A DNA stretch of 64,000 nucleotides from Alcanivorax sp. S6407 (GCF_023016115.1 NZ_JALKBH010000002.1:496001-560000), one strand, 5' to 3'; counted from the first letter of the stretch, positions 29,048 through 38,938 are shown. The notes: a model not told the origin generated them from the sequence alone. Numbers and translations: made by a program.

Positions 29048-30911
29048 GCTGCTGACGCCGGAAGGGCTTGGCCACGTGGGCATTCATGCCCGCAGCCAGG
29101 CAGCGCTCGCGCTCTTCTTCCATGGCGTTGGCCGTGAGAGCCACCACCGGCATGGGCACCCTGCCCTGCTCACGCTCCCACTGGCGAAGGCGGCGAGTGG
29201 CCTCCATGCCATCCATGACCGGCATCTGTACATCCATCAGGATACAGTCGAAATCCCGCTGCTCGGCCTTGGTCAGGGCTTCCCGACCATTCATGGCTGT
29301 CACCACCGTGACCCCCATCTGCTCGAGAATGCGGCGCGCTACCATCAGATTGACCTCGTTGTCCTCCACCAGCAGTACCAGCCCGTGAAGAGTATGCGGC
29401 TCCTCTTCATGACCGATCAGCACCACTTCACGGTCATCAGTGATATCGCTGCGGAAGAACAGCCGCAAGGCCACCGTGAAGGTACTGCCACCCCCCTCGG
29501 AGCTTGAAAGAGTCAGGGTACCACCGAGCATTTCACTGAGGCGCCGAGCAATGGCCAACCCCAGACCCGTGCCACCGAAACGCCGGGAAGTGGATGAATC
29601 CACCTGGGAGAACGCCTGGAACAGCCGCGACTGCTTGTCCTCGGGAATGCCGATGCCGGTGTCGGTAACCGACAGCTTCACGTCCAGCCAGTCTTCCCTC
29701 ACCTGGTGAGTACTGGCTGCCACGGTGATACCACCCTCGTTGGTAAACTTGATGGCATTGGAAATCAGGTTGTTCAGCACCTGACGCAAACGGGTGGGAT
29801 CCGTACGCACCAGCCGCCCCGCAATCAGGGAGTCCTTTTCCAGTTTCAGGTACAACCCTTTTTTCTCCGCCAGATAGCGGAAAGTAGACAGGCAATTGTC
29901 CAGCAGCGGCTCCAGCTCGAAAAATACCGGATCCAGATCCATACGCCCGGCTTCGATGCGGGAAAAATCGAGGATGTCGTTGATCACATCAAGCAGGTGG
30001 CCGGTGGATTCCAGTGCCACCTGGGTGTACTCATGCTGCTCCTCACTCTGCCGGGTCTGCTCCAGCAATTGCAGCATGCCCAGCACCCCGTTCATGGGGG
30101 TGCGCAGCTCATGGCTCATCATGGCCAGAAAATCACTTTTTGCCTGGCTGGCGGTCTGTGCCTGTTTATGTGCTGCCTGCAATTCATTGATGGCGCTCTG
30201 CTGGTCGACCCGCGCCTCCTCCAGACTGCTCGCCAACTGGTTGATGTCGCTCTGCAAATCGCCCAGCTCCCCCTGCAGCTCGCTGGTTCCTCGTACGTGA
30301 TAGTCTCCGCCGCGCAGGGTACGCAGCAGGCCGGATAGATAATTCAGCGGTGAGGCAATCTGGCGCGCGAGATAGTGGGCAATCCACAGGCCAAGAATCA
30401 TCGCCGACATGGCCGGAATCAGACTGGCCAGCAGAATTTCCTTCTGTCTTGCCAGCAAGCGGGAACTGGACATGCCGAGCACCACTTCACCAATCCGCAC
30501 CGGAGAATCTCCGCCATTGGCGGACACGCTCATGGTCTCGGTGTCCAGTAACGGCTGCCGGTAAATACCGGAATGAAATTCGATAATACTGCTACCGGGC
30601 ACCCGGTCCTGGCGACCTTCGTAAAGCAACACCTTGCCTTCATTGTCCCGGAATACCACGTATTGCAGATCCGCCTGTTGCATGGCCAGCTGGGCCTGGC
30701 GGCGCAGATCACTGTAGTTGCCCGCCAGCACCCCGTATTCCGAGGAGGACGCCAGCTGCGAGGCCATGAAACCACCCAGTGCCTGCAGGTCACGGTCAGC
30801 ATCTTCGAAACGCTGCCAGGTCAGTGCCACCAGCAACAGGCCAAGCATGAACAGGGCTGGCACCACCCCCAGCAGCTGCAGCTGTTTGCGAATGCCCGTC
30901 CCCAGATTCAC
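28992..30911 (-). CDS. Hybrid sensor histidine kinase (BarA-like layout without Hpt)
   Basis: The 639-residue inner-membrane kinase has transmembrane segments at about 13-31 and 158-180 enclosing a periplasmic sensor of about 125 residues. A HAMP region (181-235) and coiled coil follow, then HisKA with His267 in SHELRTPMNG, the ATPase domain (NLISNAIKFTNEGG, DTGIGIP, RRFGGTGLGLAIARRL) and a C-terminal receiver with Asp560 (LMDVQMPVMDG). It has no phosphotransfer domain, so an external Hpt protein or regulator is needed. Its start overlaps the upstream binding-protein gene by 4 nt, which suggests that protein delivers the signal. Confidence 0.93.
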   Translation of the reverse strand: MNLGTGIRKQLQLLGVVPALFMLGLLLVALTWQRFEDADRDLQALGGFMASQLASSSEYGVLAGNYSDLRRQAQLAMQQADLQYVVFRDNEGKVLLYEGRQDRVPGSSIIEFHSGIYRQPLLDTETMSVSANGGDSPVRIGEVVLGMSSSRLLARQKEILLASLIPAMSAMILGLWIAHYLARQIASPLNYLSGLLRTLRGGDYHVRGTSELQGELGDLQSDINQLASSLEEARVDQQSAINELQAAHKQAQTASQAKSDFLAMMSHELRTPMNGVLGMLQLLEQTRQSEEQHEYTQVALESTGHLLDVINDILDFSRIEAGRMDLDPVFFELEPLLDNCLSTFRYLAEKKGLYLKLEKDSLIAGRLVRTDPTRLRQVLNNLISNAIKFTNEGGITVAASTHQVREDWLDVKLSVTDTGIGIPEDKQSRLFQAFSQVDSSTSRRFGGTGLGLAIARRLSEMLGGTLTLSSSEGGGSTFTVALRLFFRSDITDDREVVLIGHEEEPHTLHGLVLLVEDNEVNLMVARRILEQMGVTVVTAMNGREALTKAEQRDFDCILMDVQMPVMDGMEATRRLRQWEREQGRVPMPVVALTANAMEEERERCLAAGMNAHVAKPFRRQQLSRVLTPYLTPERAQSGR

Positions 30912-31765
30912 GGCATCACCTCCAGGGCCGAGCGCAGGGCCTCGGAATCATGGAAGCGCATATCGAAACTGTTGGCCACATGCTCATTAACGATAACGGA
31001 AGGAGTATGTACAAACCCGGAGCGACGGAAACGCTTGCGCGCCATAAAGGATTCCAGCTGGATCAGGGTCTCCGAAACCAGATCACCACCACTGGCAAAC
31101 AAACTGGCCGCACTGCCGGCATGCACATAGCTTTGTTCCGGCCCGAATACCGGACGGCGCAGACGGTAGCTGGTCAACAGCACCAGCTTGGCGCTGTCCG
31201 GACCGAACAGGGATTCGTCCACCGGCAGTAACAATGCATCCAGGGAATCCAGTTCCTCACGCAGCACCTTGCCCAGCTCCGCCTGGTCATCCACCTTGAA
31301 CAGAGTCAGGCCAAGGCGACCCCGGTAGTCCTGTACGGTACCTTCCGACCAGGCACTGTTTCTGCCAATGATAATGCCCACATTGGCGGCCACCGGCATC
31401 ATCAACTGCAGCATGGCCAGCTGGTCATTGAGTGCCACTCCCGCCCAGATGGCCGCACAATGGCAGCCCTTGCGGCGCAGGGTTTCCTCCAGACGACGAC
31501 TGACAAAAACGCCCAGTAGCGGCTTTCCAAATTGAACCGAGCGGGAAAAAGCCTCATCACCAAGGGCAACGATCATCTCGGCCGCCTCCCCGGAGGGCGC
31601 CAGCAGAATATCTGCATTACCCGCCTGCAAGGCATTGACGAAACCGCTCTTGAAGGGCCCCTCGGCAGCCTGAACATGTACCTTCAGTTTTTCCCGGGCA
31701 TGCGCGGGGGCAGCTGACAGCAGTAGCCAGATCATCAGAAGCCAACATCCTTGTTGAACTCTCAT
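30908..31765 (-). CDS. Periplasmic binding-protein-like protein (ABC_sub_bind type)
   Basis: The 285-residue protein has a signal peptide ending AAPAHA (cleavage near 23) and a two-lobed substrate-binding fold of the kind used by TrpX/YitT-like proteins (DILLAPSGEAAEMIVALGDE, NVGIIIGRNSAW, LDALLLPVDESLF). No ABC permease or ATPase genes are adjacent. It lies one base after the TonB receptor gene and overlaps the kinase gene by ATGA. The natural reading is that it senses a compound imported by the receptor and signals to the kinase. Ligand unknown. Confidence 0.8.
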   Translation of the reverse strand: MRVQQGCWLLMIWLLLSAAPAHAREKLKVHVQAAEGPFKSGFVNALQAGNADILLAPSGEAAEMIVALGDEAFSRSVQFGKPLLGVFVSRRLEETLRRKGCHCAAIWAGVALNDQLAMLQLMMPVAANVGIIIGRNSAWSEGTVQDYRGRLGLTLFKVDDQAELGKVLREELDSLDALLLPVDESLFGPDSAKLVLLTSYRLRRPVFGPEQSYVHAGSAASLFASGGDLVSETLIQLESFMARKRFRRSGFVHTPSVIVNEHVANSFDMRFHDSEALRSALEVMP

Positions 31766-31766
31766 G

Positions 31767-33881
31767 TCAGAACCTCACCGACATCCCGAGCCACATCCTG
31801 TCCTCGGCATACAGGTTTTCCTCAAATACCAGTGGAGCCTTGTTCAGTGCATGCTGCACCACAGCCTTCCATTCCACTTCGCTGCCAGCCAGTTGATGAC
31901 GGAAGCGAATCTGCGCATCCACGCGCTCGAAGGTGTTTTCATTATAGTCATTGAACAGGTAATAAGCGGTGCTGAAGCCCCAGCGCTCCGCCATTTGCCA
32001 GGACCACAGGGCGCTGGCACTGTCCCTTGCCGCCATCCGGGTCTCGGTCTTGATATTGGTGTCTGTGTGGATATGCGCCCCGGTGGCACGAAACAGATGA
32101 TTGACCGAAGGCCGCCAGGTGAGCTGCGCCTCGCTACCCTGATGGGTCACCTTACCGTCATTGGCAGGATCAAATTCCACAAAATTGATGGGACCACTGA
32201 GCAGGTTGCTGAGGGTTTCCTGGAAATACCGCACATCCAGATCCAGCATGCGAAACTGGCCAAAGTAACCCAGCTCCCAGGAACGAATCTCTTCCGGCAC
32301 CTGACTGCCCGGGCTGCTCTGTGTTGCGAAGAAATAGGCCGGAGACCACCCCAGCAGCCCCTGGGTGTTACTGGCGAAGGGCTGACTGAGATCCATTGCC
32401 TCGATATTGGTGAGCGCTCTCTCCTCATATATATCCGGAGTGCGGATCGCTTCGGAGTAGACGTAACGCACACTGTGACCGGGCAGGAAGCGCCAGTTCA
32501 ACCCGGCACGGGGGCTGAAGTTGGTTTCACTGATCTCATCATGCTCCCAGTAACCGCCCAGGTTGAGCAGCACGTTCCGCACCACCTCGGCGGACAAATT
32601 GCCAAATGCCCGGTAGCTAAGATTGTCCTGCGTGCCTGAAAGATAGGTCTGTGACTCGGCCCGGTCCTGACGGACATTGAGACCGCTGACCAGGCGTAGA
32701 CGATCATTGATCTGCAGGGTGTCCTGCAGCTCCAGGTCGTAACGCTCTTCCTGAACATCAAACTCGTTGGTGGTACAGAAATCGCTACCGGCCGCCAGCA
32801 AGGCATTATACCTGGCGACCACATCCGGGTCGGCAAACGCGGCGCCCAGAGTCGCATTGAGATCACCGTTGTTTTCCAGGTAGAGATCACGCAGTTCGCT
32901 GGAGAAGAACAGCCCGCCTCCGGGGCCTGTCTGCCCGGATGCAGGATCCAGATAACAGACCCGAAAGTCCGTAACCTCATTGTTGTATTGACCATAGGCG
33001 GTCAGTTTCAGCTGGTGGGTCTGGCTGAAGACGTGCTGCCATTCCATCTGCAGAAACGCCCGTTCGCCGTTTTGAACCGGATCCCGCTGATACTCACCCA
33101 GGTCCTGGATCCCGCTGTCCTGCACTCGCTCCAGCCGGCTCATGCTGCCACCGAGCTGCACACCGAAGCTGTTCTTTTCGCTCGCCGTCCACAGCCATTC
33201 GCTGTTCAGGGTTTCAATACGCTTGGCATCAGGCAGCTTGCTGCCCTCAAAGGGTTCGTCATAGCCATCGTCAGAGCGGCGCGCCACCGAGGCACGCCAG
33301 GCCATGTCTTCAGTCTGCCCCGCCGCTGCCGCACGACCATCACGAATGGCGTTATTACCCCCAGCCAGATAAACGCTGTTGCGGCTCACATCGCGGGGGT
33401 CGCGGGTAATGATATTGATCACCGCGGCAAAGGCATTGGCGCCGTAGGCTGCGGCCGCCGGGCCACGGGTGACTTCGATACGCTCCACGTCCTGGATGTC
33501 TACCGGCATGTCATTCCAGTTCACCCGGGCAAGGCCGGGCTGATACTGGCTGCGGCCATCCAGTAGCACCAGCATACGGCGCACATCCCGGGCCTGGGTA
33601 GCGTGATAGGACACGGTGGGCACATTGCCATCCACCTTGACGGCAGACATACCCGGCACCAGCTTGAGGACTTCGTAGAGTTCGCGGGCGCCACTGGCCT
33701 CAATCAGATTACGATCGATCACCGTGACGCTGGCTGGCGCTTCAGACTGGGGCTGACTGACCCGCGCCGGCGTCAGCACCATGGGAGGTGTCTCGCTGAG
33801 CGGCATCATGGGCTCCATCGCCCATCCCGCAGGCGAGAAGGCTGTCAGCGCAATGGTGCCCCAGATCCCCCGTCGTTTGAT
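31767..33881 (-). CDS. TonB-dependent outer-membrane receptor, apparent AUC start
   Basis: The protein has a plug domain (ASVTVIDRNLIEASGARELY, then RRMLVLLDGRS and IEVTRGPAAAAYGANAFAAV) and a barrel ending in WLGMSVRF with the terminal Phe. The first ATG in frame (33818) would leave no signal peptide. Upstream in frame are 21 codons encoding KRR, a hydrophobic stretch and GWA, a good signal peptide. They start at ATC (plus coordinates 33879-33881), exactly 7 nt after GGAGG (33889-33893). No ATG, GTG or TTG exists there. From ATC the protein has 704 residues. The gene starts 26 nt after der and heads the receptor/binding protein/kinase cluster. Cargo unknown. Confidence 0.85.
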   Translation of the reverse strand: MKRRGIWGTIALTAFSPAGWAMEPMMPLSETPPMVLTPARVSQPQSEAPASVTVIDRNLIEASGARELYEVLKLVPGMSAVKVDGNVPTVSYHATQARDVRRMLVLLDGRSQYQPGLARVNWNDMPVDIQDVERIEVTRGPAAAAYGANAFAAVINIITRDPRDVSRNSVYLAGGNNAIRDGRAAAAGQTEDMAWRASVARRSDDGYDEPFEGSKLPDAKRIETLNSEWLWTASEKNSFGVQLGGSMSRLERVQDSGIQDLGEYQRDPVQNGERAFLQMEWQHVFSQTHQLKLTAYGQYNNEVTDFRVCYLDPASGQTGPGGGLFFSSELRDLYLENNGDLNATLGAAFADPDVVARYNALLAAGSDFCTTNEFDVQEERYDLELQDTLQINDRLRLVSGLNVRQDRAESQTYLSGTQDNLSYRAFGNLSAEVVRNVLLNLGGYWEHDEISETNFSPRAGLNWRFLPGHSVRYVYSEAIRTPDIYEERALTNIEAMDLSQPFASNTQGLLGWSPAYFFATQSSPGSQVPEEIRSWELGYFGQFRMLDLDVRYFQETLSNLLSGPINFVEFDPANDGKVTHQGSEAQLTWRPSVNHLFRATGAHIHTDTNIKTETRMAARDSASALWSWQMAERWGFSTAYYLFNDYNENTFERVDAQIRFRHQLAGSEVEWKAVVQHALNKAPLVFEENLYAEDRMWLGMSVRF

Positions 33882-33893
33882 AGCCTCTCCTCC
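33879..33893 (-). promoter_or_regulatory. Shine-Dalgarno plus non-canonical AUC start of the TonB receptor gene
   Basis: On the minus strand GGAGG, seven nucleotides, then ATC AAA CGA CGG. The following residues form a signal peptide, which supports initiation here. A point change from ATG (or a sequencing error) is the alternative. Confidence 0.65.
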
Positions 33894-33907
33894 CTGAGCC
33901 TGATGAA

Positions 33908-35314
33908 CTACTTTTTCATGCGCTTGATCATCCGGCGCCGCTTGTGGGCCTGGCGATCGGTCAGCACGTTCTTCTTGCCCTCATAGGGGTTGGAGCCCGA
34001 CTTGAATTCCAACCGAATGGGCGTCCCTTCCAGTTTCAACGCCTCCCGGAAACGATTCTCGAGAAAACGCTTGTAGCTATTGGGCAAGGCCTCGGTGCGA
34101 TTACCATGCAACACGATGGTAGGCGGATTATTGCCACCCATGTGCGCATAACGCAGCTTGGCACGGAATCGGCCATTACGTGGCGGCGGATGTCCGGCCA
34201 GGATCGACTCCATGATCCGGGTCATCTCATTGGTGCCGATCTTGATAAAGGCACTGTCCCAAGCTTTTTCCACCATACCCCAAAGGTCGCCGACCCCGGT
34301 ACCATGAAGCGCTGAAATGAACTTGATCTTTACCCAAGGGGCAAATTCCAGCCTGCGCCCCAGCTCGATACGCACCCGCTCCTTGTGGTCTGCATCCAGC
34401 CCGTCCCACTTGTTGACCGCTATCATAAGCGCTCGGCCACTATCGAGAACATAACCCAAAAGGTGCAGATCCTGATCGGTGATGCCTTCCCGGGCATCAA
34501 TCACGATCACCACTACCTGGGCCGCTTCCACCGCTTGCAGCGCCTTGATGACAGAGAATTTTTCCACCATCTCGAACACCTTGCCACGGCGCCGCACCCC
34601 CGCCGTATCGATCAGGGTGTACTTCTTGTCCATGCGTTCGAACGGCACTTCGATGGAATCCCGGGTGGTGCCGGCATGATCAAACACCACCACCCGTTCT
34701 TCGCCAAGCATGCGGTTGATCAGGGTGGACTTGCCCACATTGGGGCGACCAAGTACCGCAACGCGGATACTGCCGTCATTGGTGTCCACGGGCTCGCCGT
34801 CTTCGTCAAAGAAGGGCTCCAGATCAGGGAATGACTCCAGCACGGTCTCGATCATGCTACGCACCCCGCGGCCATGGGCCGCCGCAATGGGCAGCACCTC
34901 GTTCATACCCAGGGTGTAGAAATCCGCCATGGCGGTATCCGGGTCGATACCGTCGGTCTTGTTGACCACCAGATAGGCAGGCTTTGGCAGCTTGCGCAGT
35001 TCCGCGGCGATCTGTTCATCCGCTGCGCTCAACCCGGCACGGCCATCCACCATGAACAGCACCAGATCCGCCTCACCCACCGCAGTCAGCGATTGCTCGG
35101 TCATCGGTGCATCGATACCATCGTCGTTCTCCCCGATCCCCCCGGTATCCACCACGGTGTAGAGGTAATCCCCGAGTCTGCCATCACCGTATTTGCGGTC
35201 ACGGGTCAGCCCCGGGAAGTCTGCTACCAGAGCATCCCGGGTTCGGGTGAGTCGATTGAACAGGGTGGATTTGCCCACATTGGGCCGCCCCACCAGGGCG
35301 ATAACCGGCTTCAT
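33908..35314 (-). CDS. der: Ribosome-assembly GTPase Der (EngA)
   Basis: The 468-residue protein has two tandem GTPase domains, with [12 protein letters not shown] near residue 8 and [12 protein letters not shown] near 190, each with DTGG or DTAG and NKTD or NKWD, and a C-terminal KH-like domain ending in the basic [15 protein letters not shown] tail. Der is essential for 50S assembly. It follows bamB as in E. coli and pseudomonads. Confidence 0.98.
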   Translation of the reverse strand: MKPVIALVGRPNVGKSTLFNRLTRTRDALVADFPGLTRDRKYGDGRLGDYLYTVVDTGGIGENDDGIDAPMTEQSLTAVGEADLVLFMVDGRAGLSAADEQIAAELRKLPKPAYLVVNKTDGIDPDTAMADFYTLGMNEVLPIAAAHGRGVRSMIETVLESFPDLEPFFDEDGEPVDTNDGSIRVAVLGRPNVGKSTLINRMLGEERVVVFDHAGTTRDSIEVPFERMDKKYTLIDTAGVRRRGKVFEMVEKFSVIKALQAVEAAQVVVIVIDAREGITDQDLHLLGYVLDSGRALMIAVNKWDGLDADHKERVRIELGRRLEFAPWVKIKFISALHGTGVGDLWGMVEKAWDSAFIKIGTNEMTRIMESILAGHPPPRNGRFRAKLRYAHMGGNNPPTIVLHGNRTEALPNSYKRFLENRFREALKLEGTPIRLEFKSGSNPYEGKKNVLTDRQAHKRRRMIKRMKK

Positions 35315-35471
35315 AGGTATCTCTGCAAGAGTATTTGGGCGCTATGGTAACGCAAATCAGGGGGAGAGGCGGAGAGAAGAAAACAGGATTATGTGCACAA
35401 CGGCTACCGCCTGCGGGGCGCCGCAGGACAGGGATGAGCGCGAAGCCGCTCCCTGCCCCCGGGCAGCAGGG

Positions 35472-36662
35472 TTATTCGTCGCTATCCGAAGAGAACAGAC
35501 GCTTCCAGAATGAAGGTTTACGGGGGCTCAGCTGGTAAGCGGACAGCTTGCCGTCGAAGCCGACCACATAGAGCACATCACCATAGGCGACAGGAGTGCC
35601 GGCAAAGCCGTCCCCATCATGACGCTTGCGGGCAACAATGCTGCCATCGTCAGCGTTCAACCAGTGGATATAGCCCTCAAAATCACCTGCGGCAACCAGA
35701 CCTCCCTGATAGGCCGTACCGGTAAGGCGGCGACCGTACAGCTTGTCCTGCTTCCACAGCACGGTACCACCGCGCTGATCCACAGCTCTCACCACACCCA
35801 CATCGTCCGCCACAAACAGACTGCCAGCACCGCTGGTGCTGATCTCGCGGGCGCTGGACATGGGCTTCTCCCAGTACAACCGACCGGTATCCGCATCCAG
35901 CACACCGATCTTGCCCTGGAAGCTGACAGCGAAAACACCACCACCTTCCACGATCAGATTGCCATCCACATCCACCAGACGATCCAGCTCGGACCGGCCA
36001 GTGGCTTCCGCAATACGCTTCTCCCACACTGGCGCGCCACTGGACAGATCCAGTGCCACCACCTTGGCATTGGCAAATCCGGCATACACCTTGTCACCCG
36101 CAATGGTCGGCTGAGCCAGACCACGCAGCGTCAGGGTGGGAGGCGGGGTCTCAAAATCCCAGCGCTGCTCACCCGTGGCCGCATCCAGTGCCGCAATGTG
36201 GCCGTCCTGGGTCTGGAAAATCGCCAGGTTACCGTCACTTACCGGGATGGCCAGCGCCTCCCCGGTAAGCTGGGTTTTCCAGAGGGTGTCACCGGTTTCC
36301 GCATCCAGCGCCACCGCCATACCTTCGCGGGTACCGTACAAGACCATGCCGTAACCGGTGTAGAAGCCACCGGCAATCCGATCCCCGGTCTTCACCCGCC
36401 ACTGGCGCTTGCCGGTTTCCCGGTTGATGGCGTAAACACGGCCTTCCACATCACCGGCTACAACCTGCAGAGAGGTAACCGCCGGACGCAAGGTCAACTG
36501 GCTGTCCTGCAGGCCATCACCCACCCCTTCACTCCACAGCCGCTTTACCTTGTAGCTGGCCTCAAAGTCGGGCAGATCGTTGGGTTCAATGGCATTGGGG
36601 TTGGAGCTGCAGCCGGCCAGCACAAGGCCAGCCAGCAACAGGGGAAGCAGAAGGTTTTTCAT
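35472..36662 (-). CDS. bamB: Outer-membrane protein assembly factor BamB
   Basis: The 396-residue lipoprotein (lipobox LAGC, Cys18) is built of repeated PQQ-like beta-propeller blades, for example VYAINRETGKRQWRVKTGDR, ALDAETGDTLWKTQLTG and VLDADTGRLYWEKPMSS. It is a scaffold of the BAM complex that inserts outer-membrane barrels. It sits between yfgM and der, the standard order, 11 nt after yfgM. Confidence 0.97.
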   Translation of the reverse strand: MKNLLLPLLLAGLVLAGCSSNPNAIEPNDLPDFEASYKVKRLWSEGVGDGLQDSQLTLRPAVTSLQVVAGDVEGRVYAINRETGKRQWRVKTGDRIAGGFYTGYGMVLYGTREGMAVALDAETGDTLWKTQLTGEALAIPVSDGNLAIFQTQDGHIAALDAATGEQRWDFETPPPTLTLRGLAQPTIAGDKVYAGFANAKVVALDLSSGAPVWEKRIAEATGRSELDRLVDVDGNLIVEGGGVFAVSFQGKIGVLDADTGRLYWEKPMSSAREISTSGAGSLFVADDVGVVRAVDQRGGTVLWKQDKLYGRRLTGTAYQGGLVAAGDFEGYIHWLNADDGSIVARKRHDGDGFAGTPVAYGDVLYVVGFDGKLSAYQLSPRKPSFWKRLFSSDSDE

Positions 36663-36673
36663 GTAAGTCCTGT

Positions 36674-37309
36674 TCAGGAAGCGGTCTTCAGGTCGTCAAG
36701 TTTCATCTGCACACGGTCCTTTTCTCCACCGTCCTGCAGTACGTCCAGAGCCTCGCCATAATGGGTCTCGGCGGCAGCCAGATCGCCCTGCCCCTTGGCC
36801 GCATCGCCACGCAGCTCCAGGGCCATGCCGCTAAAGGCTTCCGGGAATTTGCCCTTGAGCACAGCTTCAGCCTTGTCCCAGGCCTGCTGCTGCAGGTAAA
36901 CACGGGCCAGACGCAGGGTGGCCGTATAGGTCAACGCATCGGTGGCACCGCTATCTGCCACTTCCTGCAGCAGAGTCACTGCTGCATCGTAGTCGGCTTC
37001 AGATACCGCCAGGCTGGCCTTGGCCAGACGGGCGTGATCAGCATAGGCACTGCTCGGGTATTCCTCGATCAGGGCATCGGCCTTCTCGGTCACTGCGTCT
37101 TTCTGCGCCGCACCCAGCGACTCCAGCATGCTCTGGTACTGGCTGGAGGCATCCGTGGACTGCTCACCCTGATAGCCCTGCCATTCACGCCAGCCAATCA
37201 GCGCGGCCACGGCCAACACGATGGTAATGATGGTGGCCGTACCGTTTTCCTTCCACCAGTTCTTGAGCAGTTCCGCCTGCTCTTCTTCGTCACGGATGTA
37301 ATCGACCAC
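36674..37309 (-). CDS. yfgM: YfgM-type inner-membrane TPR protein
   Basis: The 211-residue protein has a short cytoplasmic N-terminus (VDYIRDEEEQAELLKNWWKE), one transmembrane helix (about 23-42), and a periplasmic tetratricopeptide region. This matches YfgM/UPF0070, which works with the SecYEG-PpiD translocon and periplasmic chaperones. It lies directly before bamB. A repeat-filled gap of about 250 bp separates it from hisS. Confidence 0.93.
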   Translation of the reverse strand: MVDYIRDEEEQAELLKNWWKENGTATIITIVLAVAALIGWREWQGYQGEQSTDASSQYQSMLESLGAAQKDAVTEKADALIEEYPSSAYADHARLAKASLAVSEADYDAAVTLLQEVADSGATDALTYTATLRLARVYLQQQAWDKAEAVLKGKFPEAFSGMALELRGDAAKGQGDLAAAETHYGEALDVLQDGGEKDRVQMKLDDLKTAS

Positions 37310-37398
37310 CCTGATCTCCTTTCGTTTTTATGACCCGGAAGCGTTCTTTCCGGCGACTGTTTATTTCGTGTGCCCCGGCGTTCGACTTAACGCCGGGA

Positions 37399-37557
37399 AG
37401 CAAGCTACAAGCTACAAGCTTCAAGCTACAACGCGGCAAATGCCGTGCTTTTCGATTTCCGTCAACGCCGCGCCCGGGCTCAGAGCGCGGGCAGCACGAT
37501 AACGGTCGGCACCAGCATTCTATCGCGCCTTGTAGCTTGCAGCTTAAAGCTTGTCGC
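37399..37557. repeat. Inverted pair of AGCTACA/TGTAGCT tandem-repeat arms, second copy
   Basis: The left arm (37399-37436) is AGCAAGCTACAAGCTACAAG followed by CTTCAAGCTACAACGCGG. The right arm (37524-37557) is CGCGCCTTGTAGCTTGCAGC followed by TTAAAGCTTGTCGC. They lie about 90 bp apart in the hisS-yfgM gap and are clear relatives of 8086-8318. Confidence 0.7.
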
Positions 37558-37562
37558 TGTCT

Positions 37563-38843
37563 TTATCCCAGTAGCGAGGTCACCGCATTGGCCACATCAC
37601 CCTGGGCAACCTGAACCTGCTCACCCTGACCACGCAGCGGCTTCACCGTCACCACGCCATTGGCCAGTTCGTCTTCGCCGATAATCAGGGCCACGGCCGC
37701 ACCGCTGCGGTCGGCCTTTTTCATCTGGCTCTTGAAGCTTCCGCCACCACAATGCAGCTGAATCCCCTTGCCCGGCAGCGCATCACGCAGCTCTTCCGCC
37801 AGCGTCATGGTCGGCGCCAGTACATCACCCATGGCCATCACATAGACGTCCACCGGCGCAGACAGTTCCGGCATTTGTTGCTCGACCAGCAAAATCAGAC
37901 GCTCCACACCCATGGCGAAGCCCACTGCCGGTGTCGGCTTACCGCCCAGCTGTTCCACCAGGCCGTCGTAGCGACCGCCGGCACACACGGTGCCCTGTGC
38001 ACCGAGCGCATCGGTGACCCACTCGAACACGGTCTTACCGTAGTAGTCCAGACCGCGCACCAGGTAGGGGTTCACTTTATAAGCAATGCCATTAGCATCG
38101 AGCAAGGCTTTCAGGCCATCAAAGTGCGCGCGTGCCTCTTCATTGAGGTAATCGGCCAGCTGAGGAGCATTCTCCAGCACCTCACGGGTGCCCGGATCCT
38201 TACTGTCCAGTACGCGCAACGGACTACGTTCGATACGCTTGCGGGAATCCTCGTCGATCTGCTCTACGTGTTCCTGCAGATAGGCCACCAGCGCATCACG
38301 ATAGCGCGCGCGGTCTTCACTGTCGCCCAGGGAATTCAGTTCCAGCGTCACCATGTCTGCCAGGCCAAGGGCTTGCCACAGTCGGGCCGTCATCAGGATG
38401 ACTTCGGCGTCGATATCCGGACCGTTCATGCCAAAGGTTTCCACCCCGATCTGGTGAAACTGGCGATAGCGACCGGCCTGAGGACGTTCATGACGGAACA
38501 TGGGGCCGGTGTACCACAGACGCTGGGTCTGGTTGTAGAGCAAGCCATGCTGTTCACAGGCGCGCACACAGCTGGCGGTGCCTTCCGGACGCAAGGTCAG
38601 GCTGTCACCGTTTCGATCATCGAAGGTGTACATTTCCTTTTCGACGATATCGGTAACCTCACCGATACTGCGCTTGAACAGATCAGTCTGCTCGACAATG
38701 GGCATGCGGATTTCCTGATAGCCATAGCTGGCCAGCACACCACGCACCTTGTCTTCCAGCCACTGCCACAGGCCGGTCTGCTCAGGCAGGATGTCGTTCA
38801 TCCCGCGGATGGAAGTGATCTTTTTATTGACTGCCTTGCTCAC
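37563..38843 (-). CDS. hisS: Histidine-tRNA ligase, GTG start
   Basis: The 426-residue class II synthetase has motif 1 near the start ([20 protein letters not shown]), motif 2 ([20 protein letters not shown]), the His-specific [10 protein letters not shown] and [13 protein letters not shown] segments, motif 3 ([10 protein letters not shown]) and a C-terminal anticodon-binding domain. The start is GTG 38843, placed 6 nt after AAGGA; the frame upstream is repeat sequence. Order ispG-hisS-yfgM-bamB-der is conserved in gammaproteobacteria. Confidence 0.97.
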   Translation of the reverse strand: MSKAVNKKITSIRGMNDILPEQTGLWQWLEDKVRGVLASYGYQEIRMPIVEQTDLFKRSIGEVTDIVEKEMYTFDDRNGDSLTLRPEGTASCVRACEQHGLLYNQTQRLWYTGPMFRHERPQAGRYRQFHQIGVETFGMNGPDIDAEVILMTARLWQALGLADMVTLELNSLGDSEDRARYRDALVAYLQEHVEQIDEDSRKRIERSPLRVLDSKDPGTREVLENAPQLADYLNEEARAHFDGLKALLDANGIAYKVNPYLVRGLDYYGKTVFEWVTDALGAQGTVCAGGRYDGLVEQLGGKPTPAVGFAMGVERLILLVEQQMPELSAPVDVYVMAMGDVLAPTMTLAEELRDALPGKGIQLHCGGGSFKSQMKKADRSGAAVALIIGEDELANGVVTVKPLRGQGEQVQVAQGDVANAVTSLLG

Positions 38844-38859
38844 TGCATTTCCTTCAAAA

Positions 38860-38938
38860 CGCTGGACGCCTAACGCCAAACGCCCGACGCAGGCACCATC
38901 ATGGCGTCCGGCGTCGGGCATCCGGCGTCCAGCGTCAG
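38860..38938. repeat. GACGCC-family hairpin repeat, copy 3
   Basis: The left arm ACGCTGGACGCCTAACGCCA, then AACGCCCGACGC, and the right arm GCGTCCGGCGTCGGGCATCC, then GGCGTCCAGCGT are near complements; each is a run of 7-8-nt GACGCC-like units. Fills the ispG-hisS gap. Confidence 0.75.

Noticed and set aside
33767-33818. ATG 33818 as start of the TonB receptor
   Set aside because: It would remove the signal peptide needed for export and has no Shine-Dalgarno, while the upstream in-frame stretch supplies both from an ATC codon.
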